A DNA stretch of 64,000 bases. It comes from Ga0077527 sp964433345. Its GTDB lineage: Bacteria > Pseudomonadota > Gammaproteobacteria > Burkholderiales > SG8-41. The stretch lies in NCBI GenBank assembly GCA_964433345.1, contig CAYSQJ010000011.1:1-64000 (forward strand), given 5' to 3'. The notes below the pieces were generated by a model. It worked only from the letters and a program-made list of their open reading frames with translations. It ran no database searches and was not told the origin of the DNA. Of the stretch, positions 42,304-51,096 are shown piece after piece (positions within the stretch are counted from its first letter, which is position 1; every line of letters starts with the position of its first letter). Both the position numbers and the translations under genes were made by a program.

Positions 42304-43839
42304 ATGGCTCACGAAGCACTCTTGCAGGAATACGAAGCCCGCCGCGCCAGGGCGCTGGCCGGCGGCGGCGAGGAAAAATACGCCAAACGCACGGCCAAGG
42401 GCGTGTGGAATGCGCGCCAGCGCATCGATTACCTCATGGACCCGGGTTCCTTCATCGAATCCGGGCTGTTCGGTTCTTCCGGCGTCTATCCGGAGCAGGA
42501 AGCAGAAACCCAGACCGACGGCAAGCTCGCCGGTTTCGGCCGCATCAACGGCCGCGACGTCTGCGCGGTGATCAACGATTTCACGGTGAAGGGCGCATCG
42601 ACCTCGGCCACCAACAGCAAGAAAATCGCGCACATGAAACGCACCGCGATCGAGCGCGGCATGCCGCTGGTGCTGATCGGTGAATCCACCGGTGCCCGCC
42701 TGCCCGACGCCATGGGCTCGCGCGGCATGGGACTCCTCCTCGGCAACGACAACACCCAGTTCCGCCGTCTGCGCGAAGTGCCGACTGCGGCTGCCGCCTT
42801 CGGCCCCTCCTTCGGTTCCTCGACCTGGCTGATGTGCCAGTCCGATTTCGCGATCATGCACAAGAGCGCGATCATGGCGGTGTCCAGCCCCGGACTGGTT
42901 TCGATGGCGCTGGGTGAAAAGGTCGCGGCGGAGGACCTCGGCGGCTGGCGCCTGCATGCCGAAGTCACGGGTCTGATCGACCAGTTCGCCGACACCGAGG
43001 AAGAGGTGTTCGACCAGATCAAGAAATTCCTGTCGTACATGCCCAACCATCACCGTGAAGCGCCGGCCGATGCGCCGGTGCCGGCGGGTTCCGGCGCCGA
43101 CATGGCGAAAGTGTTCGATATCCTGCCCGAGAGCCGCACCCAGGTGTATGACATGAAGCGGGTGATCAAGTGCATGGTCGACAAGGATTCGCTGTTCGAA
43201 ATGAAGCCGCGTTTCGGCAAGAGCGCGGTCACCGCGCTGGCGCGCCTCGGCGGCAAGTCGGTGGGCATCATCGCCAATAATCCTCTGCACCGCGGCGGCG
43301 CGCTCGATGCCGACGCCTGCCGCAAGATCGTCGATTTCATCGTGATGTGTGATTCCTTCAACATCCCTTTCGTGATGCTGGTCGACACCCCGGGCTTCCA
43401 GATCGGCACCGAAGCCGAGCGCGCCGGCGCGCCGGGCAAGATCATGAATTTCATGAACGCGATGACGCTGGTGACGGTTCCGCACATCTCGGTGATCGTG
43501 CGCAAGAGTTATGGCCGGGCCTATGTCTGCATGGGCGGCGGCCGCCATTCCGACGAGGTGGCAGCCTGGCCCAGCGCCGAGGTCAGCTTCATGAGCCCGG
43601 ATTTCGCCACCAAGATCGTGCACGGCGTCGGCCACGGCGAGCCGGGCTTCGAAGAGGCGCTGGCCGACATCCGCAAGGGCGCCGATGTCTGGGGACTCGC
43701 CGCGGTGTATGCGGCACAGTCCGTGATCCGTCCGCAGGACACCCGTGATTACCTGATCCGCATGCTCGACATCTACAGGCTGCGCATGACCAAGGGTGTC
43801 GGGCAGCACCTGATGCGCAGCTGGCCGACGAGCTACTGA
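42304..43839 (+). CDS. Acyl-CoA carboxylase carboxyltransferase subunit, second copy
   Basis: A 511-residue carboxyltransferase paralogue with the two crotonase-like halves. Motifs are KRTAKGVWNARQRIDYLMDPGSFIESGLFG, TVKGASTSATNSKKIAHMKRTAIERGMPLVLIGESTGARLPDAMGSRGMG, FGPSFGSSTWLMCQSDFAIM, GIIANNPLHRGGALDADACRKIVDF, DTPGFQIGTEAERAGAPGKIM and RKSYGRAYVCMGGG. It is clearly a diverged relative of the 40575 gene. The start at 42304 gives MAHEALLQEYEARRARALAGG; an upstream in-frame extension runs into the inverted repeat and is rejected. One biotin carboxylase apparently serves both copies. Confidence 0.93.
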   Translation: MAHEALLQEYEARRARALAGGGEEKYAKRTAKGVWNARQRIDYLMDPGSFIESGLFGSSGVYPEQEAETQTDGKLAGFGRINGRDVCAVINDFTVKGASTSATNSKKIAHMKRTAIERGMPLVLIGESTGARLPDAMGSRGMGLLLGNDNTQFRRLREVPTAAAAFGPSFGSSTWLMCQSDFAIMHKSAIMAVSSPGLVSMALGEKVAAEDLGGWRLHAEVTGLIDQFADTEEEVFDQIKKFLSYMPNHHREAPADAPVPAGSGADMAKVFDILPESRTQVYDMKRVIKCMVDKDSLFEMKPRFGKSAVTALARLGGKSVGIIANNPLHRGGALDADACRKIVDFIVMCDSFNIPFVMLVDTPGFQIGTEAERAGAPGKIMNFMNAMTLVTVPHISVIVRKSYGRAYVCMGGGRHSDEVAAWPSAEVSFMSPDFATKIVHGVGHGEPGFEEALADIRKGADVWGLAAVYAAQSVIRPQDTRDYLIRMLDIYRLRMTKGVGQHLMRSWPTSY

Positions 43840-43927
43840 GCCTTCGTGAAACGCGGAGCGCGCACCCAACACCCAATGGCCGCGTTCCACGTTTCCTTTT
43901 TAATCCTGTTTCCGGAATTCGCACCCG

Positions 43928-45277
43928 ATGTTCAATAAAGTACTGGTTGCAAACCGCGGCGCTGTCGCCGCCCGCGTGCTGCGGGCACTGAACGAGATGA
44001 ATATCCACTCGGTCGCCGTGTATTCAGAGGCCGATCACCACGCCCCTTACCTGGAAATGGCGAGCCAGACCTTCGCCATCGGAGCCGCTCCCGCGCGCGA
44101 GAGCTACCTTAATCAGGACACCATCATCGATGTCCTCAAAAAGTCCGACGCGGATGGTCTCCATCCCGGTTACGGTTTCCTTTCGGAAAACGCCTCCTTC
44201 GCCCAGAAAGTGATCGACGCCGGCGCGCGTTTTATCGGGCCGTCGCCGAAATGGATAGATGCGATGGGCCACAAGACGCGCGCCCGGGACATTGCCGAGC
44301 AGTACGGAATGCCGATGTCCCAGGGCTCCGGCGTGCTGCCCGACGACAACGACGCCATCATCGCGGCTGCCCGCAAAATCGGCTTTCCCGTGCTGGTGAA
44401 GCCGGCGGGCGGCGGCGGCGGCATCGGCATGCTGCCGGCGAAAGACGAGGCCGAGCTGCTGACGGCGGTGGAACGCTCGCGCTCGATGGCGGGCCGCGGC
44501 TTCGGCACCACCGAAGTCTATCTCGAGAAATTGATCGAGCGGCCGCGCCATGTCGAATTCCAGATTCTCGGCGACCAGCATGGCGGCGCCATGCACCTGT
44601 TCGAGCGCGACTGCTCGACCCAGCGCCGCAACCAGAAAGTGATCGAGGAGGCGCCGGGGCCGGAGATTCCCCGGGACAAGGCGGTTGCAGTGGCCGACCA
44701 GATCGCCGGGATCATGCGCACGATGGGCTACGACAACATCGGTACCGTCGAGATGCTGCTCGGCGCCGACGGTTCGTTCAATTTCCTCGAAATGAACACG
44801 CGTCTGCAGGTCGAGCATGGCGTCACCGAAGAAGTCACCGGTGTCGACCTGGTGCGCGCGCAAATACTCTCTGCTGCGGGCGGAAAACTTGACGACATCC
44901 TGCCGGGCCAGGCCGAAGTGAAAGGCCATGCCATACAGGCGCGGGTATATGCCGAAGACCCGAAGAACTTCTTCCCTTCGCCGGGCAAGCTGACGGTGTT
45001 CCGGCCGCCGGAGGGCGAGGGCATCCGCATCGACACCGGCTATGCCGAAGGCCGGGACGTGACACCGCATTACGATCCGATGATCGCCAAGGTCATCGTG
45101 CGCGCGGCGACCCGTGCCGCGGCAATCGACAAGCTGATCGAGACCCTGAACGGATTCGACATCCAGGGTCTGAAGCACAACATCCCGGCGGTGGTGAACA
45201 TCCTGAACTCCGCGCAGTTCCGCGAAGGGCGGGTGCACACCGGAATCATAGGCGAAGTAACCGGCAGAAAAATATGA
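43928..45277 (+). CDS. Biotin carboxylase (AccC-like), divergent active-site motifs
   Basis: A 449-residue ATP-grasp biotin carboxylase, the usual length of AccC, with no fused carrier. It keeps Lys116, Lys158 (VLVKPAGGGGGIGM), His208, Lys237, Glu275, Glu288, Asn290, Arg292 and Glu296. Three positions usually conserved differ: the Arg of GGGGRGM is Ile166, the His of RRHQK is Asn235, and the Pro of QVEHPVTE is Gly298. It is expected to carboxylate the 40288 carrier with ATP and bicarbonate. Its stop overlaps the next gene (ATGA). Confidence 0.93.
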   Translation: MFNKVLVANRGAVAARVLRALNEMNIHSVAVYSEADHHAPYLEMASQTFAIGAAPARESYLNQDTIIDVLKKSDADGLHPGYGFLSENASFAQKVIDAGARFIGPSPKWIDAMGHKTRARDIAEQYGMPMSQGSGVLPDDNDAIIAAARKIGFPVLVKPAGGGGGIGMLPAKDEAELLTAVERSRSMAGRGFGTTEVYLEKLIERPRHVEFQILGDQHGGAMHLFERDCSTQRRNQKVIEEAPGPEIPRDKAVAVADQIAGIMRTMGYDNIGTVEMLLGADGSFNFLEMNTRLQVEHGVTEEVTGVDLVRAQILSAAGGKLDDILPGQAEVKGHAIQARVYAEDPKNFFPSPGKLTVFRPPEGEGIRIDTGYAEGRDVTPHYDPMIAKVIVRAATRAAAIDKLIETLNGFDIQGLKHNIPAVVNILNSAQFREGRVHTGIIGEVTGRKI

Positions 45278-45981
45278 TTAAAAATCAAGAAGATACGATT
45301 GTCTCCGCCGCGCGCCGCGCCGGCCGCAACGCGCTTGACGAAAGCACCGGCAAGCAATTGCTTGCCAGTCATGGCATCCGCGTGCCGCAGTCGCGGGTGG
45401 CAAAGGGCGTCGCCGATGTCGACACCGTGATGAAGGGCCTGCAACCGCCGGTGGTGGTCAAGGTGATGTCACCGGACATCCTGCACAAGAGCGATGCCGG
45501 CGGCGTGAAAGTCAACCTGCAGTCCGCAGCCGAGGTGAAATCGGCGATCGAGGGCATGCTCGGCGCGCCGAAAATCAGGGGCGCGCGCATCGAGGGCTTT
45601 CTGGTCGAGGAAATGGCGCCGGCAGGGCATGAGCTGGTGATCGGCGGGCTGCGCGATGCGCAATTCGGTCCGCTGGTGATGGTCGGTCTCGGCGGCATAT
45701 TTGTCGAGATTCTCAAGGACGTGTCCTTCCGGCTGTGCCCGATCGCGCGCATCGATGCCGAGGAGATGCTCGACGAACTGAAAGGCGCGGCGATCCTCAA
45801 GGGTGCGCGCGGCGGCAAGCCCGCCTCGCGCGAAGCCATCATTGATGTGCTGCTGAAGATCGGCGGCGAGGATGGCCTGTTGTTGAAGCATGCCGCCGAT
45901 ATCAGCGAAGCCGACATCAATCCGCTGATCGTATCCGACACTGCGGCTGTCGCCGTCGACGCCCGCTTCATCCTCGGCTGA
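45274..45981 (+). CDS. ADP-forming acyl-CoA ligase, ATP-grasp (beta) subunit
   Basis: A 235-residue protein of the ATP-grasp_5 type, the beta subunit of split ADP-forming acyl-CoA synthetases. It contains LLASHGIRVPQSRVAKG, VVVKVMSPDILHKSDAGGVKVNLQ with the conserved His, IEGFLVEEMAPAGHELVIGGLRDAQFGPLVMVGLGGIFVEILKDVSFRLCPI and the C-terminal EADINPLIV. It exchanges phosphate between the alpha-subunit His and ADP/ATP. The start overlaps the biotin carboxylase stop by 4 bases, and the alpha subunit follows after 16 bases. The first codons are AT-rich (MIKNQEDT). Confidence 0.93.
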   Translation: MIKNQEDTIVSAARRAGRNALDESTGKQLLASHGIRVPQSRVAKGVADVDTVMKGLQPPVVVKVMSPDILHKSDAGGVKVNLQSAAEVKSAIEGMLGAPKIRGARIEGFLVEEMAPAGHELVIGGLRDAQFGPLVMVGLGGIFVEILKDVSFRLCPIARIDAEEMLDELKGAAILKGARGGKPASREAIIDVLLKIGGEDGLLLKHAADISEADINPLIVSDTAAVAVDARFILG

Positions 45982-45997
45982 CAGCTGGAAAGAGAAC

Positions 45998-47434
45998 ATG
46001 AACATCATCGAGCAATTCACCCCCCTGTTCGCGCCGAAGACCGTCGCCGTGATCGGCGCATCGACCAAGGGCAACGCGCTGCCCAATGTTTTCATTCGCC
46101 GCATCCGCGAGTTCGGTTTCAGCGGCGACATTTATCCGATCCATCCCGGTGCTGCCGAAATCGACGGTCTGACTGCCTACAAGTCGCTGGCCGACACGCC
46201 CAAGCCGGTGGACTATGCGTACATCGCCGTATCCGGCGCGCAGATTCCGGGCATGCTGGCCGCCGCGAAGGGCCATGTGCGCTTTGCGCAAGTCATCTCC
46301 AGCGGCTTTGGCGAGGTTGACGAGGGCAAGGGACTGCAGGACGAACTGGTGCAGGCGGCCAAGGCCGGCGGCATGCGCCTGCTGGGACCGAACTGCCTCG
46401 GCATTTACACGCCGCGCGGCCGTGTCACCTTTGCCGAAATCGGACCCAAAGAGGTCGGTCATGTCGGCATCGTGTCGCAGAGCGGCGGCCTCGGCACCGA
46501 CATCATCCGCCGCGGCCTGTCGCGCGGCGTGAAGTTCTCCGGCCTGGTCACCGTCGGCAACTGCGCCGACGTGACACCTTCCGATCTGCTCGAGTTCTAT
46601 CTTGCCGACCCGCAGACCAAAGTGATCGGCATGTACATCGAGACCGCCAAGGACGGCCGCCGGCTGTTCGACATCCTGCGCAATGCCCGGGCTTCGAAGC
46701 CGGTGGTGATTCTCAAGGGCGGCCGCACCCAGCAGGGGCTTGCCGCCGCCGCGTCGCATACCGGTTCGCTCGCAGGTGATGATCGCGTGTGGGTGGCTCT
46801 GGCGCGGCAGACCGGCTGCATGCTGGTCGACACGCTGGACCATTTCATCGACACGCTGCTGATTTTCCAGACCCTGACGCCGCGGCCGCAGCGGCCCACA
46901 CGCAAGGTCGTGCTGTTCGGAAACGGGGGCGGAACCAGCGTGCTGGCCACCGACTATTTCGCGCGGCTCGGACTCGACGTGTTGCCCTTCGAACAGGGCA
47001 CTATCGACGCGCTGGCGGAGCTGAAGCTGCCGCCGGGTACCAGCATCACCAATCCGGTGGACTGCCCGGTGGGCACGCTGCAGCAGGATGACGGCCGCGT
47101 CGCCGAAAAAATCCTCGACATCATATGCGGCCAGGGCAAGCCCGAGGCGCTGGTGATGCACCTCAACCTGTCGGCCTTCGTCGGCCGCACCAAGCCCGAG
47201 GTGCTGGACAACCTGGTGGCCGCCGCGATGCGGGTGCAGGAAAAGTATCCGGGGCAGTCGCATTTCATCCTGGTGCTGCGTTCCGACGGCGAGCCGGTGC
47301 TGGAGGCGCGCAAGCGCGAGTTCCGCGACAAGGCGGTGGCGCTGGGTGTTCCGGTGTACGACGAAATGGCCAATGCCGGCCATCCGCTGGCGGCGCTGGC
47401 GGGATTCGAACGCTACAAGGCGGCCCGCGCCTGA
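45998..47434 (+). CDS. ADP-forming acyl-CoA ligase, CoA-binding (alpha) subunit
   Basis: A 478-residue protein with an N-terminal CoA-binding Rossmann domain (LFAPKTVAVIGASTKGNALPNVFIRRIREFGF), a succinyl-CoA-ligase-like flavodoxin domain (VGIVSQSGGLGTDIIRRG) and the phospho-histidine loop AAASHTGSLAGDDRVW. A second ligase-like domain has VLFGNGGGTSVLATDYFARLGLD and TSITNPVDCPVG. With the 45274 subunit it would make acyl-CoA, ADP and phosphate from an acid, CoA and ATP. This could supply the carboxylase substrate or use its product. The substrate is unknown. Confidence 0.93.
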   Translation: MNIIEQFTPLFAPKTVAVIGASTKGNALPNVFIRRIREFGFSGDIYPIHPGAAEIDGLTAYKSLADTPKPVDYAYIAVSGAQIPGMLAAAKGHVRFAQVISSGFGEVDEGKGLQDELVQAAKAGGMRLLGPNCLGIYTPRGRVTFAEIGPKEVGHVGIVSQSGGLGTDIIRRGLSRGVKFSGLVTVGNCADVTPSDLLEFYLADPQTKVIGMYIETAKDGRRLFDILRNARASKPVVILKGGRTQQGLAAAASHTGSLAGDDRVWVALARQTGCMLVDTLDHFIDTLLIFQTLTPRPQRPTRKVVLFGNGGGTSVLATDYFARLGLDVLPFEQGTIDALAELKLPPGTSITNPVDCPVGTLQQDDGRVAEKILDIICGQGKPEALVMHLNLSAFVGRTKPEVLDNLVAAAMRVQEKYPGQSHFILVLRSDGEPVLEARKREFRDKAVALGVPVYDEMANAGHPLAALAGFERYKAARA

Positions 47435-48633
47435 TGGCCTACCAGCACGGGTTTCGCGCCACGGGCTATCCGCTGCGGTTGTACAGCGGCCGCGATGTGC
47501 TGGAAAACCTGCCGGCGGAGCTGAAGCGTCACAAGGCCCGGCGCGCATTCATCGTCTGCGGCCGCAGCGTCTCGCGCAGGACGGAGCTGGTCGACTGCAT
47601 TGCGGCAATTCTCGGTCCGGCCTATGCCGGCCGTTATGACGAAATCGAGAAGGACACCACGCTCGCCTCGGTGCAGGCGGCGACGGCTGCGGCGCGGGCG
47701 GCAGACGCCGACCTGCTGATCGGTGTCGGCGCCGGCAGCGTGATCCAGGGCACGCGCGTGGTGGCGATCCTGCTCGCCGAAAAAGCGCCCGTTGACCGGT
47801 TGATCACCCAGTATCCGGATAACGCGCCGGCGATCAGTCCCAAGCTGCTGGCACCCAAGCTGCCGATCATCAATGTGCTGACCGCGGCAACCACCGCGCA
47901 GAACCGCGCGGGCTCCGCGGTGAAGGATCCCGCACGTCCGAACCGCATGGAATTTTTCGATCCCAAGACCCGGCCCGTCGCGCTGTTCTGGGATGAAGAA
48001 GCGCTGCTGACCGCGCCGGTGTCGCTGGCACGCACCACCGGCACCTCGGTATTCTGGCGCGCGATCATGAATCTCGGTGCGCCGTGCATGGCGCCCTTGT
48101 CCGAGGGCGACCGGCTGCAGGCCTTCCGCCTGGCGCGCGGCGCCTTTCCGCGCATGGCGGATCCTGCAGATGCCGCGGCACGGCTCGAAATGTGTGCTGC
48201 CGCATTTTTGCAGAATCGTGATGCCGATGACGGCGGCGCGCTGACCGAGAAACACTGGCCGGCGCGGGTCACCTATGCGCTGGCCACCGCGCTGTTCAAC
48301 CGCCATGCCCATGTCGGACAGGGGGAGGCCAACTCCGCGCTGACCGCGACCGTGATCCGCCATTTCGGCATGCGCGATCCTGAAGCAATGGCGCTGATTG
48401 CCGCCGCATTTGAAGCGACCGACAGCCGTGCGTCGCATGAGCGGGCTGCGGATGCCGTGGAGCACGCATTCGCGCAGGCCGGCATGCCGGTGCGGCTGGG
48501 TGAACTGGGCATAGCGCGGGACAGTCTCGGCGAGGTGCTGGAAGCTTCGCTTAAAAATTTCAATGCCGATCCCAAGCGTGAATTCCTGCGTGAGCGTGCT
48601 GCGCTGATGGCTGCGCTGGAAGCGGCCTGGTGA
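47434..48633 (+). CDS. Iron-alcohol-dehydrogenase-fold protein lacking metal ligands
   Basis: A 399-residue protein with the dehydroquinate-synthase/Fe-ADH architecture: an N-terminal nucleotide-binding half (VLENLPAELKRHKARRAFIVCG, LLIGVGAGSVIQGTRVVAILLA) and a C-terminal helical half. By motif alignment the metal-binding DALTH becomes SVFWR (Ser205, Arg209), the His of HALAH becomes Tyr281, and the His of PHG becomes Gln296. GGGSxxD also loses its Asp. Ordinary metal-dependent alcohol oxidation is therefore doubtful. Its start overlaps the CoA-ligase stop (ATGA), so it is translated with the cluster. Confidence 0.85.
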   Translation: MAYQHGFRATGYPLRLYSGRDVLENLPAELKRHKARRAFIVCGRSVSRRTELVDCIAAILGPAYAGRYDEIEKDTTLASVQAATAAARAADADLLIGVGAGSVIQGTRVVAILLAEKAPVDRLITQYPDNAPAISPKLLAPKLPIINVLTAATTAQNRAGSAVKDPARPNRMEFFDPKTRPVALFWDEEALLTAPVSLARTTGTSVFWRAIMNLGAPCMAPLSEGDRLQAFRLARGAFPRMADPADAAARLEMCAAAFLQNRDADDGGALTEKHWPARVTYALATALFNRHAHVGQGEANSALTATVIRHFGMRDPEAMALIAAAFEATDSRASHERAADAVEHAFAQAGMPVRLGELGIARDSLGEVLEASLKNFNADPKREFLRERAALMAALEAAW

Positions 48634-48761
48634 TGCCGGCTCCATAGTGCGGTCGACAGCTTGACGCTGGATCCGGCACGGCAAAGAATGATCTTCAGCC
48701 CAAAATAACAGCGGCCTGAGCCGCGGGTTCCGCAATACCGGTCCACAACGAGGAGGTATTC

Positions 48762-49757
48762 ATGAATGTCCCGTATTTTGCCGGCCGCTCCGGCCTGGCT
48801 TCACTGTCCTGTATTGCCTGTGCAATGTTTGCCGCCATGCCGGCGGTCTCGGCGCAGCAGTTTCCGCAGCGTCCTGTCCGTTTCATCATTCCTCTCGCGC
48901 CGGGTGGTGGCGTTGACATCACCGCACGTACCGTCGCGCCGCGACTCGGTGCGCTGCTGGGGCAGACCGTGGTCGTCGACAACAGGCCCGGCGCCACCGG
49001 GGCGATCGGACTGGAAACGGCCGCCCGTGCCCAGCCGGACGGGCACACCATGGTGATGATCACCGGGACACATACCGCGCGCCGCGCCACGCATCACGGG
49101 CGGTTGCCTTACGACCTGCTGAAGGATTTCAGGGCGGTCACCCAGATGACCCGGCAGTCCTACGTGCTGGTGCTGCATCCCGGCGTCGCTGCGAAATCGG
49201 TTCCGGAGCTGATGGCGCTGGCCAGGGCCAAGCCCGGCGGCCTGACCTTCGGCTCTGCCGGACAGGGTAGCCTGCAGCATCTTTCCGGGGCATTGCTGGG
49301 GGCGCTGACCAATACCAATCTGCTGCACGTGGCCTACAAGGGCGGCGGCCCTGCGCTAGCCGATGTCCTGGCAGGACAGATCAGCATGGTATTTGCCACG
49401 CCGCTTGAATCTGTGCCTCATATCAAGAGCGGACGCCTTCGCCCCCTCGCAGTGACCAGTCCCAAACGTTCACCCGCCTTGCCTGACCTGCCGTCGATCG
49501 CCGAAACCGGCGTCGCAGGCTATGAGGTGACCAACTGGTACGGTGTGCTTGTTCCGGCGGCGACCCCGGGAGCAACAGTCAACATCCTTAACCGGGGGAT
49601 TGTTGATGTGCTGCGCACGCCGGAAATGCAGGAACGCTTCAAGGGTGACGGCGTGGAGCTGGTGGGATCGACACCTGCGGAGTACCAAAAACACATTTCC
49701 GCCGAGATCGTTAAATGGGAAGGCGTCGTCAAGAAGGCCGGGATCAGGGTCGACTAG
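48762..49757 (+). CDS. Tripartite tricarboxylate transporter substrate-binding protein (Bug family)
   Basis: A 331-residue periplasmic receptor with a signal peptide (ending PAVSAQQ). It shows the Bug signatures FPQRPVRFIIPLAPGGGVDITARTVAPRLG, VVVDNRPGATGAIGLETAARAQPDG and YKGGGPALADVLAGQISMVF. Bug proteins bind carboxylated solutes and normally feed a TctA/TctB membrane pair. None is present in the window. GAGGAGG lies just before the ATG. Its position after the carboxylase and CoA-ligase genes suggests it captures the acid the cluster uses. Confidence 0.93.
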   Translation: MNVPYFAGRSGLASLSCIACAMFAAMPAVSAQQFPQRPVRFIIPLAPGGGVDITARTVAPRLGALLGQTVVVDNRPGATGAIGLETAARAQPDGHTMVMITGTHTARRATHHGRLPYDLLKDFRAVTQMTRQSYVLVLHPGVAAKSVPELMALARAKPGGLTFGSAGQGSLQHLSGALLGALTNTNLLHVAYKGGGPALADVLAGQISMVFATPLESVPHIKSGRLRPLAVTSPKRSPALPDLPSIAETGVAGYEVTNWYGVLVPAATPGATVNILNRGIVDVLRTPEMQERFKGDGVELVGSTPAEYQKHISAEIVKWEGVVKKAGIRVD

Positions 49758-49788
49758 GACATTCGCGGTTCAAACAGAGGAGCAGAAG

Positions 49789-50709
49789 ATGCGAGTAGGA
49801 TTCATAGGACTGGGCACCATGGGGGCCTCGATTGCGCTGAACGCAATCAAGGGCGGATTCGCGCTGACTGTGCACGATGTGCGCAAGGAAGCTGCAGCGC
49901 CACATCTCAAGGCGGGTGCGACGTGGGCGGACAGCGTCGAGGATGCCGGCCGCGATGCCGACGTCGTGCTGACCTCCCTGCCGGGCCCGAAGGAAGTGAA
50001 GGCCGTGGCCGAGGGACTGATCAAGGTCATGCGTCCCGGTACGGTTTGGTTCGACCTGTCGACAAACTCGCCGACCGTGATCCGCGAGCTGCATGCACGT
50101 TTCGCCGAAAAGAAAATTTCCCTGCTCGACGCGCCGGTCAGCGGCGGCCCTTCCGGCGCCAAGTCCGGGAAAATGGCCCTGTGGGTCGGCGGCGACAAGG
50201 CCGAGTTCGAGCGTTGCCGCAAGGTGCTGGATGCGGTGGGTGACCAGGTGATTTACATCGGGCCGATCGGCGCCGGCTCGGTGGCGAAGCTGGTGCACAA
50301 CTGTGCCGGCTATGCGATGCAGCTCGCCCTCGTCGAACTGTTCACGATGGGCGTCAAGGCCGGCGTTGAGCCCCTGCCGCTGTGGGCTGCGATCCGCCAG
50401 GGCGCACTCGGCCGCAAGCGCTCCTTTGACCGCATTGGCGACCAGTTCCTCCAGGCAAAGTTTGATCCGCCGAATTTTGCGCTGGCACTGGCGCACAAGG
50501 ATGTCACCCTGGCCACCGAGCTGGCCCGCGAGATCGGGGTGCCGATGCGGCTGGCGAACCTGACCTATGCCGAAATGACCGAAGCGCTGAACCGCGGCTG
50601 GGAGAAGCGCGATTCACGTTCCTATCTCATTCTGCAACAGGAGCGCGCCGGTATCAGCATCAAGGTGCCGGCCGAGGATATCGAGGCGGTACTGAAGCGC
50701 GACGGCTGA
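49789..50709 (+). CDS. NAD(P)-dependent beta-hydroxyacid dehydrogenase (3-hydroxyisobutyrate dehydrogenase family)
   Basis: A 306-residue protein with the N-terminal nucleotide-binding MRVGFIGLGTMGASIALNAIKGG, the substrate-binding LDAPVSGGPSGAKSGKMALWVGG and the catalytic lysine in GAGSVAKLVHN. The C-terminal helical domain is complete. Relatives oxidise 3-hydroxyisobutyrate, tartronate semialdehyde and similar compounds; which applies here is unknown. ATG at 49789 with an upstream GAGGAG is chosen, and a long upstream extension overlaps the Bug gene and is rejected. It starts 31 bases after the Bug stop. Confidence 0.92.
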   Translation: MRVGFIGLGTMGASIALNAIKGGFALTVHDVRKEAAAPHLKAGATWADSVEDAGRDADVVLTSLPGPKEVKAVAEGLIKVMRPGTVWFDLSTNSPTVIRELHARFAEKKISLLDAPVSGGPSGAKSGKMALWVGGDKAEFERCRKVLDAVGDQVIYIGPIGAGSVAKLVHNCAGYAMQLALVELFTMGVKAGVEPLPLWAAIRQGALGRKRSFDRIGDQFLQAKFDPPNFALALAHKDVTLATELAREIGVPMRLANLTYAEMTEALNRGWEKRDSRSYLILQQERAGISIKVPAEDIEAVLKRDG

Positions 50710-50830
50710 TCTTCCGCGGCGGGCTGCGAGGCCGCGGGCCCGTCGCCGCCTGGAGGCATCTCTGTCCATGCCGCCCCTTCTGTGATTACAATCCGGAAAA
50801 CGGTTCGTATCATTTGCGCAGGGGGCGGAC

Positions 50831-51070
50831 ATGTTCGCAATCGTCAGCAAATCCGACGGGTTCCCGGTCAGCCGCAGTGCCGGCAACGGCCAGCCCGACC
50901 TCGTAGTGACCTGGACTTCCGGCGACAGGGCCAGGGCTTTTCTCGCGGCCAAGGGCATCGAGGCTGAATACTCGGTGGTGGCGCTTACCGAGGATGCGCT
51001 GGCCGGCATGGCGAAGTCATTGGGCTGTGACGCCGATGCCATCGCCTTTGACGCCTATCCCGAGAAATAA
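50831..51070 (+). CDS. Small hypothetical protein
   Basis: A 79-residue soluble protein, MFAIVSKSDGFPVSRSAGN region onward, with no signal peptide or membrane helix and no family recognised. The upstream 120 bases include a TACAAT -10-like box (50787-50792) and AGGGGGCGG just before the ATG. Codon use is like its neighbours, which supports a real gene. No function can be proposed. Confidence 0.6.
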   Translation: MFAIVSKSDGFPVSRSAGNGQPDLVVTWTSGDRARAFLAAKGIEAEYSVVALTEDALAGMAKSLGCDADAIAFDAYPEK

Positions 51071-51096
51071 CCGGTTTTGCTTCTTCTGTATCCCTG

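Noticed and set aside
45270..45300. AT-rich start of the CoA-ligase beta gene as an element copy
   Set aside because: AATCAAGAAGATA lacks the TTR half of the IHF consensus, and AT-rich gene starts are common.
50710..50735. CCGCGGC / GCCGCGG hairpin after the hydroxyacid dehydrogenase as a terminator
   Set aside because: It is not followed by a T-run on the plus strand.
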